Source: Candidatus Hydrogenedens sp.
Lineage (GTDB): Bacteria > Hydrogenedentota > Hydrogenedentia > Hydrogenedentales > Hydrogenedentaceae
Length of the DNA stretch: 10,000 nucleotides
Direction: 5' to 3'
Assembly: GCA_020216745.1 (NCBI GenBank)
Contig: JAIWNQ010000079.1
Location: 1-10,000, forward strand
The position numbers were made by a program, and so were the translations under genes. Below the pieces are notes generated by a model that saw nothing but the letters and a program-made list of their open reading frames with translations, did not search any database and had not been told where the DNA came from. How positions within the stretch are numbered: the stretch's first letter is position 1; every line of letters starts with the position of its first letter. Of this stretch, positions 4,927 through 10,000 are shown one piece after another.

Positions 4927-6489
4927 TCAAAACTCTATTGTTGATGCGATATAGAAAAAGTCAGAATCGTTGTCGTTCATAGTCGATATAAATGAAGTTC
5001 CATAATTATCGAGGAAAGCACCTTTAACAATTCCGTCGCCAACAAAGAAATGAGACCATCCTGTTTCAAAATTTAGGTCTTCATTATAAGCGTAGGAGAG
5101 AGTTAATAATGTTTGCCAGCCTAAGTCCTTCGGATTTTCTTGAGTAAAAAATGACAGATAGCCTAAGGGATAAAATTCATAACTACCCAGTGAGAACGAG
5201 TAAGGACTATCAAAGGGAGAAATTGTTTGTAGGTAACTCAGTTCAAAACTTACTTCGACTTTCTCGGTCGGATTTACAGAAACACCAGAATATACCTGCC
5301 AGAAATTTGTCATGCCAGATATATCTATAAAATTCTCTTCTCTATATGCTGAAAACAACCGATTAAAGGAAGGACTTGCGGAACTAACATCTAAATTTAA
5401 GAACCAATCCATAAACGAAACATCACGATTATCATCAGCATCATAATAGCACCCACCCAGATAAACTCTTGGGGACCATTTTATTTTTGATAGTGTATAA
5501 CCTACTTCGAAGTGCCCCGCAGGTAAAGACCAGGAAATATCATCGTCACCATAGATTCCTCCAATCGGAACAAATAAATTCCCAAAAGCAGAACCCTCAC
5601 CCCATTGATATGCTGTTTCCATTTCATAGTCCCAATCTTCATGACTACCATAAAACCGTAAGCCAATAGTGTGAATATATGTCGTATCAGAGTTATCTCG
5701 TCCAAGAACCCCCTCTATTGCTTCTAAGATAAAGTCATCTCTTGTAACTTCACTATTTGTATTATCTCTCAACAAGAAGTAATAAAAATCAATATTTGTT
5801 CCTTCCCAAATATTTTTCCATGTAAAATAAGTTGACCAAAAATCAATATCATCATGATTAAATGAACTCATGCTTTCAAAAAGTTTTCCATAAAATACAT
5901 CCAGCATCCAAGATTCTTTTTCATATTGTAGACGGATAGCATCAAAACTTAACCCTGTAAAGACATTAGGTCCAGGGTCTGAACCCACAAGCCAACCAGA
6001 ACCCAGGTCAATTGCTTGTCTGCCTACTGTAAATGTTAAATCATTAATTCCAAAATCCTTAGCTTGTATGTAGGCTTGAAACAGCTCTATATCATCAGAT
6101 GAATCCGCTCTATTATCTTTACCTGTTAGATATTGTTGGGACCGAAAGTCTTCCCCCCATGTATCAATAGAGTCTACTTCAAAAAACACAGATATATTAT
6201 CGGTCATTGTTGCCTTTGTATGTAATCGTGTTCTCTGTTCAACATAAGAAGTACCAGTAGAGCCTTCACCTGATCGATATGCTGAATAGGTACCCTCAGG
6301 TCCAATACTCCTACCAAATAAAGCACATGAAGGAATTCGCACTTGGTCCGAAGGTTCAATCCATTGGCGGTAATATAATCCATAAATTTCTATTTTACCA
6401 CCAATTTCAACAGATGTAAGTTCAGCATTAACAATAGAAGTAAATGGAATAGTAAAAATAAGGCATAGAAGAGTTGTTCTGTTACACAT
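4927..6489 (-). CDS. AlgE-like (alginate-export domain) outer-membrane beta-barrel protein
   Basis: A 520-residue outer-membrane porin-like protein. A signal peptide (1-22, cleavage after SIVNA) leads into alternating amphipathic strands to the end, and the terminal YIASTIEF ends in phenylalanine, the usual recognition signal for BAM insertion. Family-type segments include VEQRTRLHTKA (83-93) with FFEVDSIDTWG (102-112), GRQAIDLGSGWLVG (156-169), SFDAIRLQY (181-189) and a late GWSHFFVGDGI strand. These match the alginate_exp/AlgE group, which forms 18-strand channels for anionic polymers in pseudomonads; here no alginate biosynthesis genes are seen, so substrate is unknown. AGAAGG (6499-6504) lies 9 nt before the ATG. 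The gene is transcribed alone, convergent with the nitroreductase. Confidence 0.82.
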   Translation of the reverse strand: MCNRTTLLCLIFTIPFTSIVNAELTSVEIGGKIEIYGLYYRQWIEPSDQVRIPSCALFGRSIGPEGTYSAYRSGEGSTGTSYVEQRTRLHTKATMTDNISVFFEVDSIDTWGEDFRSQQYLTGKDNRADSSDDIELFQAYIQAKDFGINDLTFTVGRQAIDLGSGWLVGSDPGPNVFTGLSFDAIRLQYEKESWMLDVFYGKLFESMSSFNHDDIDFWSTYFTWKNIWEGTNIDFYYFLLRDNTNSEVTRDDFILEAIEGVLGRDNSDTTYIHTIGLRFYGSHEDWDYEMETAYQWGEGSAFGNLFVPIGGIYGDDDISWSLPAGHFEVGYTLSKIKWSPRVYLGGCYYDADDNRDVSFMDWFLNLDVSSASPSFNRLFSAYREENFIDISGMTNFWQVYSGVSVNPTEKVEVSFELSYLQTISPFDSPYSFSLGSYEFYPLGYLSFFTQENPKDLGWQTLLTLSYAYNEDLNFETGWSHFFVGDGIVKGAFLDNYGTSFISTMNDNDSDFFYIASTIEF

Positions 6490-6520
6490 ATATATATTCC
6501 TTCTTGGGTAGTTTTATTAA

Positions 6521-6551
6521 TATATAACATGTATCTGAAGTTTAATATCAA
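6521..6551 (-). promoter_or_regulatory. candidate promoter of the outer-membrane barrel gene
   Basis: On the minus strand TTGATA (6551-6546) matches five of six -35 consensus bases, and TATATA (6526-6521) lies 19 bp downstream, close to the gene. The spacer is 2 bp longer than ideal and the -10 box is imperfect. It is the best candidate I see in the 6490-6700 gap. Confidence 0.3.
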
Positions 6552-6700
6552 TATTCATGCCAAAATATATAATTTATTCATTAAATTATTGTAAATTGGT
6601 AAAATCTCTTTATCTATTCATTTTTTGTTCAAATTATTTTCACAAGAATACTTCCATAAAGTATCATTCACTATTTAAAATGACATTTTTGTCTATTTTT
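6552..6700. other. AT-rich intergenic tract with short repeats, no gene seen
   Basis: This part of the 211-bp gap holds no credible open reading frame or RNA gene. It contains an inverted repeat ATACTT/AAGTAT near 6648-6664 around a CCATA loop, a direct repeat AAGTATCA (near 6659 and at 6703-6710), and a 4-bp hairpin GACA/TGTC at 6682-6693 followed on the plus strand by a T-run. Any of these could help end the minus-strand transcript arriving from 6701, but none makes a convincing GC-rich intrinsic terminator. Confidence 0.4.
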
Positions 6701-7135
6701 TTAAGTATCAGACCCCTTTTCCCTGAATAGCAGATATAAATAAACTATTTCACAAAGTATTGTGATAATAGGAAAAGATAAAACTGGATACAGATTAATT
6801 CCAAAGTATCCTGCTGACCAGTGATGAAATACCCAATCCCAGTTCGGTGACCATCGCCCTTCATTTCCAATCCAAACCTGAATGAATTCTTCCAGCATAC
6901 TTAATCCAGGAACCCACCAAATCCATGGGAGGCATACAATAATCAGTATAATACCGATAGCAACATTTCCTAAACCAGCCTTTACTGCCCCTGGTGCTTG
7001 AGGTGTCGTCCATGCAGATTCAAGCAAGCCCAGACAAATAGCAACTATAAATGCTAAAGTAAACTTTAAATATCTTGATTGCCCCCAACTTTTCAATTCC
7101 CAGTTTCCACACAATCTATACCATTTATTGGTCAT
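6701..7135 (-). CDS. tryptophan-rich small membrane protein of unknown function
   Basis: I do not recognise this 144-residue protein. It has three predicted membrane helices: about 22-41, 55-78 and 115-137. Twelve of its residues are tryptophan (about 8 percent). They are clustered in the soluble N-terminal segment (W5, W12, W17), at the end of helix 2 (W71, W73, W74) and in the loop before helix 3 (W88, W95, W99, W101, W106). That loop also has paired charged or metal-capable residues, E82-E83 and H104-H105. There is no signal peptide. Its ATG overlaps the stop of the propeller gene as ATGA (7135-7132), so translation is probably coupled and both are in one operon. A role at the membrane with the exported propeller and HEAT proteins is inference from that arrangement. 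Confidence 0.75.
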   Translation of the reverse strand: MTNKWYRLCGNWELKSWGQSRYLKFTLAFIVAICLGLLESAWTTPQAPGAVKAGLGNVAIGIILIIVCLPWIWWVPGLSMLEEFIQVWIGNEGRWSPNWDWVFHHWSAGYFGINLYPVLSFPIITILCEIVYLYLLFREKGSDT

Positions 7136-8289
7136 TTAAGATTTGACTTTATAGGACCGAAATTCTTGAATAAAAATAGACCTTCTTTACCTGGAGCAAT
7201 AATATCTTTCCAACTATTTTTATCTATATCATCTACCCAAAAATAAATACCAACACCACTTGCTTGGCCTGCAGGTCCATAGTCTAAAGTATACCTAACA
7301 AAGTCACCTTTATTTATTTTGAAGTAGTACACCCCTAATGGGTCTTTTGAGCCAGGGTCATGAAATGCATGTGCACGATAACGTTTCCCTGTAATTAATT
7401 CTAATTCACCATCATTGTCTATATCATGGAGTTGTATATCATGGTATTGAGAGCGATTTTCATCAATAACATGTTTTTCCCATGACCTTTTCCCATCATC
7501 TAATATTTTTTGTTCATACCAGAATAAACCGTAATCATGAGCAGAACCAACAATAATATCGTTCTTACCATCTCTATTTACATCAAAAACCAGAATAGGC
7601 ACACTGGCAGAACCCAAATTCCACTCTGGAAACCACTGCCAATTCTCAGTATCAAATGGATTTATTGGTGATTTAAGCCAACCACCAGAAAATAGGAAAT
7701 CAATTGCTCCATCTCCATCAACATCGCCACAACCGAAACCATGTCCCCCCGCTCCATCAGTTTTAACCTCATATTTATCAAATGAACCAGTTGGTTTCCC
7801 ATCTTCTCCCATTTTCAACTTAAAGATAAAAACAGGTTTCGTTACAGGTATTACTTCAGGTATACCATCTTTATCTAAATCATAGAACACAGCCCGTTCA
7901 ATATTTCCAACTTCTGCAATATCGTGAGTATTCCATAACCCGTCGTTACCTTTTGGATTTTCACGCCAACGTAAGGTTTTACCCCACCATCCGCCTGTAA
8001 TAACATCTAAATATCCATCTCCATTTACATCCATAGGGAAGTTAGAAAAATCATCATAATAATCGTCCATTGGTTGAAGAACGCATACTCGGTGCGACTT
8101 TTTATAATCGGGTCCTTCATACCAGTATTCGCCTGAAAATATATCTATAATTCCATCATTGTTAACATCAAAAGATGATGCAGATTCATAAATGCCCTTT
8201 CCTATCCGCTCTCTTTGAAACAGAAGATAATTTTCTGTTTCTGCTCCTGATATTATTTGTGAAACACAAAAAATAATTATTGGTAACAT
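7132..8289 (-). CDS. secreted FG-GAP/VCBS beta-propeller protein with seven calcium-type loops
   Basis: An exported 385-residue protein with a signal peptide ending near ISGA (16). Seven Asp-rich loops of the DxDxDGxxD kind mark the blades: DVNNDGIID (41), DVNGDGYLD (87), DLDKDGIPE (137), DVDGDGAID (189), DVNRDGKND (236), DIDNDGELE (289) and a degenerate DIDKNSWKD (354). Spacing of 46-65 residues fits a seven-bladed propeller with bound calcium. The last loop lacks the glycine and one acidic ligand, so may be structural only. The segment GKRYRAHAFHDPG (301-313) is typical of VCBS proteins common in the Planctomycetes-Verrucomicrobia group. AAGGA lies 7 nt before the ATG. It follows the HEAT-domain gene after 17 bp and overlaps the next gene by 4 nt. 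Its role is probably binding or recognition in the envelope; no catalytic motif is seen. Confidence 0.88.
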   Translation of the reverse strand: MLPIIIFCVSQIISGAETENYLLFQRERIGKGIYESASSFDVNNDGIIDIFSGEYWYEGPDYKKSHRVCVLQPMDDYYDDFSNFPMDVNGDGYLDVITGGWWGKTLRWRENPKGNDGLWNTHDIAEVGNIERAVFYDLDKDGIPEVIPVTKPVFIFKLKMGEDGKPTGSFDKYEVKTDGAGGHGFGCGDVDGDGAIDFLFSGGWLKSPINPFDTENWQWFPEWNLGSASVPILVFDVNRDGKNDIIVGSAHDYGLFWYEQKILDDGKRSWEKHVIDENRSQYHDIQLHDIDNDGELELITGKRYRAHAFHDPGSKDPLGVYYFKINKGDFVRYTLDYGPAGQASGVGIYFWVDDIDKNSWKDIIAPGKEGLFLFKNFGPIKSNLK

Positions 8290-8306
8290 TATAAGTTCCT
8301 TTTTAG

Positions 8307-10000
8307 TTAAAATGTTTTTACGTTGAATGGCAATGGTTTTCCTGAAAGGTCAGTTAAACGAAGACAAAAGTTCCAGCCTCCTTTAATTTGGGTGATTTGG
8401 AGCAAGATTTTGTTTACTCCGTTATTAAAATGCACCTGTATTTTATCATCGTCTACCTTCATTCCCCTGTCTACATGTTTCTTAGCCACTTCTTGTTGAT
8501 TAACCCATAAGCGGAAGCCATCATCCGAACCGATATTAACAAAAGCGTCTGTTTCTTCAGGTAATTCTATTTCTGTATAGGCAAAAGCGGAAAGGTACGA
8601 GCATTCAGAAGCGTTTTGTTCACACAGTGAAATCAGACCTATATAGCCCCAACCTTCTGCTTTTACATTTTTCTTCCATGAATACTTTTGTTGTTGGAAC
8701 TCCAATGGTGAGTTTAAATCTACTACTGCTTGGGGAAAACCATAACTTTCTCGAAATGGATTGTCAATACTCCAGGGAAATGGACCTATTAAGTTCCAAT
8801 TTTCAACAAAACCTACCAAAGAAGAGAAGAGAGACAAATTTTTTGAGTTCGATAAAGTAGAAATAATAACGTCGATAGGACTCACATTTGCCAATTGCTC
8901 TATAAGAATATTTTTTATTTTTTCTTTTTGTTCTTTATCTTCTTCAGGGATAGCACACCAAAGCTCAAACAGAAGTGGAAATGGTAATTTTTTAGGGTCT
9001 TCTTTCTCTAATTCTGGCAATAATACATTTATTGCCTCTAACGTAGGAAATTTTTTTATCCCCTCCAATACTATTTCTTGTTCCTCTGGTGGGCATAACT
9101 TAAAGAGATATAAATAAGCCTTTCCTATGAATTGTTTTTCATTTTCTTCTACTTGTTTATATGTTGAGACTGTTCGCCATAAACACTCTCCAAGTTTTTG
9201 TTTTTCCGAATCATCGAGAGATGGCATTATAAGAGGGACATAATCTACGTATTTTAATGAAGGCTCTTCATAGAATGCATTCAAAAATACTCGTTTTACA
9301 TCTGTATGAGGTTTGTTTAATAAGTCTATTACAAGTTTTTTTGCTTCTTCATTATTGTCATATTGCACTAATAAAGGAATAAGTAATACCTGCTGCTCTG
9401 TCGAAATTTTCGAACATAATTGTAATATTTGTTTTTCTACCTCTTTAGGATAAAGCAAGGTTATAGCATGGAAAACTGAACGATAAAGATGTCTTTTATC
9501 GGTATCAGATAAAATATCAATGAGGGTAGGAAGAACCGAAGCATCCCCGAAACGTCCTAACCCTGTAATTGCAGATTGTAGAATTGCTGAGTCTTTACAA
9601 AATTGAAGGGTACTCCGATACATTTCCATCGCATAATCCCAATTTCCGCCTTTAAGTACAACATTTTCAGCTAAACGAATATAAGCATCCCACAATTCTT
9701 TATATACAGGTTCGATAGTATTCACCGATGTGCATATCTCTAATAATCTTGGGGCATATATTGGTACACCTGTGTTTGAAAGAACCATAGCCGATGCTGA
9801 TTTTATGCTTAGATTATTATCATTTAAGAGTGAATAAATTTTATCTGTGCATGGCACTTCACCCATTTGATATAAACCAAGAAGGATAGAGATTTTCCCT
9901 TCGGTATCAATTTGGTCTAATGTGTCACAAAGAAGTTGGGCAGAATTCCTTGTCCCATTTTCAACGAATGCCACACGAACTTTTTCCCTCCATTGTGGGT
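8307..10000 (-). CDS. HEAT-repeat protein with C-terminal GSDDG carbohydrate-binding-like domain, 5' end off the window
   Basis: The frame is open to the right edge. A GTG at 9974 could be taken as a start, but it sits mid-repeat, no signal peptide follows, GGAGG is about 12 nt away, and eight in-frame codons upstream (reading PQWREKVR) continue the same helical repeat; the true start is therefore beyond the window. Numbering from that GTG, residues 1 to about 385 are alpha-helical HEAT-like repeats, for example ITGLGRFGDASVLPTLIDIL (136-155). A beta-rich domain (about 390-550) opens with WNLIGPFPW (393-401) and contains GSDDGFRLWVN (482-492) and GVNKILLQ (519-526), a pattern of PA14/carbohydrate-binding-like modules in Planctomycetes and relatives. 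It leads the operon with the propeller and Trp-rich membrane genes (17-bp gap), and probably acts outside the cytoplasm by scaffolding or binding. Confidence 0.85.
   Translation of the reverse strand, partial: PQWREKVRVAFVENGTRNSAQLLCDTLDQIDTEGKISILLGLYQMGEVPCTDKIYSLLNDNNLSIKSASAMVLSNTGVPIYAPRLLEICTSVNTIEPVYKELWDAYIRLAENVVLKGGNWDYAMEMYRSTLQFCKDSAILQSAITGLGRFGDASVLPTLIDILSDTDKRHLYRSVFHAITLLYPKEVEKQILQLCSKISTEQQVLLIPLLVQYDNNEEAKKLVIDLLNKPHTDVKRVFLNAFYEEPSLKYVDYVPLIMPSLDDSEKQKLGECLWRTVSTYKQVEENEKQFIGKAYLYLFKLCPPEEQEIVLEGIKKFPTLEAINVLLPELEKEDPKKLPFPLLFELWCAIPEEDKEQKEKIKNILIEQLANVSPIDVIISTLSNSKNLSLFSSLVGFVENWNLIGPFPWSIDNPFRESYGFPQAVVDLNSPLEFQQQKYSWKKNVKAEGWGYIGLISLCEQNASECSYLSAFAYTEIELPEETDAFVNIGSDDGFRLWVNQQEVAKKHVDRGMKVDDDKIQVHFNNGVNKILLQITQIKGGWNFCLRLTDLSGKPLPFNVKTF

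Noticed and set aside
6682..6700. GACA-TTTT-TGTC hairpin with T-run as a plus-strand terminator
   Set aside because: The stem is only 4 bp and no plus-strand gene ends there; the nearest plus-strand gene stops at 4926.
8761..9117. Plus-strand open frame of 118 codons
   Set aside because: It is a shadow of the HEAT-repeat gene; low-complexity Ser/Phe/Asn content mirrors Lys/Glu/Leu-rich helices on the other strand.

Overview
The window is AT-rich, densely coding bacterial DNA. The organism is Gram-negative: it encodes a signal-peptide-bearing outer-membrane beta-barrel ending in phenylalanine and a likely lipoprotein. A 3-keto-disaccharide hydrolase-like (DUF1080) lipoprotein, an FG-GAP/VCBS propeller and a HEAT-repeat protein with a GSDDG-type C-terminal domain are a combination common in the Planctomycetota/Verrucomicrobiota/Lentisphaerota and Hydrogenedentota. 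The low GC would suit a Hydrogenedentota-like lineage, but this placement is inference from gene content and no phylogenetic marker is present. Ribosome binding sites of the GGAG/AGGAGG type precede most genes.

Layout. On the minus strand from about 2800 down to 1 lies a probable operon: DUF1080 lipoprotein, dprA (DNA uptake/recombination), an ABC-2-type transporter ATPase, and the first 18 codons of the next gene, probably the permease. A 130-bp divergent promoter region (2808-2937) separates it from a plus-strand pair: a short-form glucose-1-phosphate nucleotidyltransferase and an 83-residue protein made of two cysteine/histidine zinc-finger-like units. A class II tRNA-Leu with the unusual anticodon AAG follows (4045-4128), then an FMN nitroreductase-family gene (4318-4926).

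The nitroreductase meets, stop codon to stop codon with no spacer, a minus-strand gene for an AlgE-like outer-membrane beta-barrel (4927-6489). After a 211-bp AT-rich gap comes a second minus-strand operon: a HEAT-repeat/C-terminal carbohydrate-binding-like protein that runs off the right edge, a seven-bladed calcium-type VCBS propeller, and a tryptophan-rich three-helix membrane protein overlapping it by ATGA. The last three probably form an envelope or secreted module, but no substrate can be assigned.

The most unusual items are the tandem Cys/His mini-protein, the A34 leucine tRNA, and the Trp-rich membrane protein coupled to the propeller gene. I see no CRISPR array, phage, transposon or recognised defence system.
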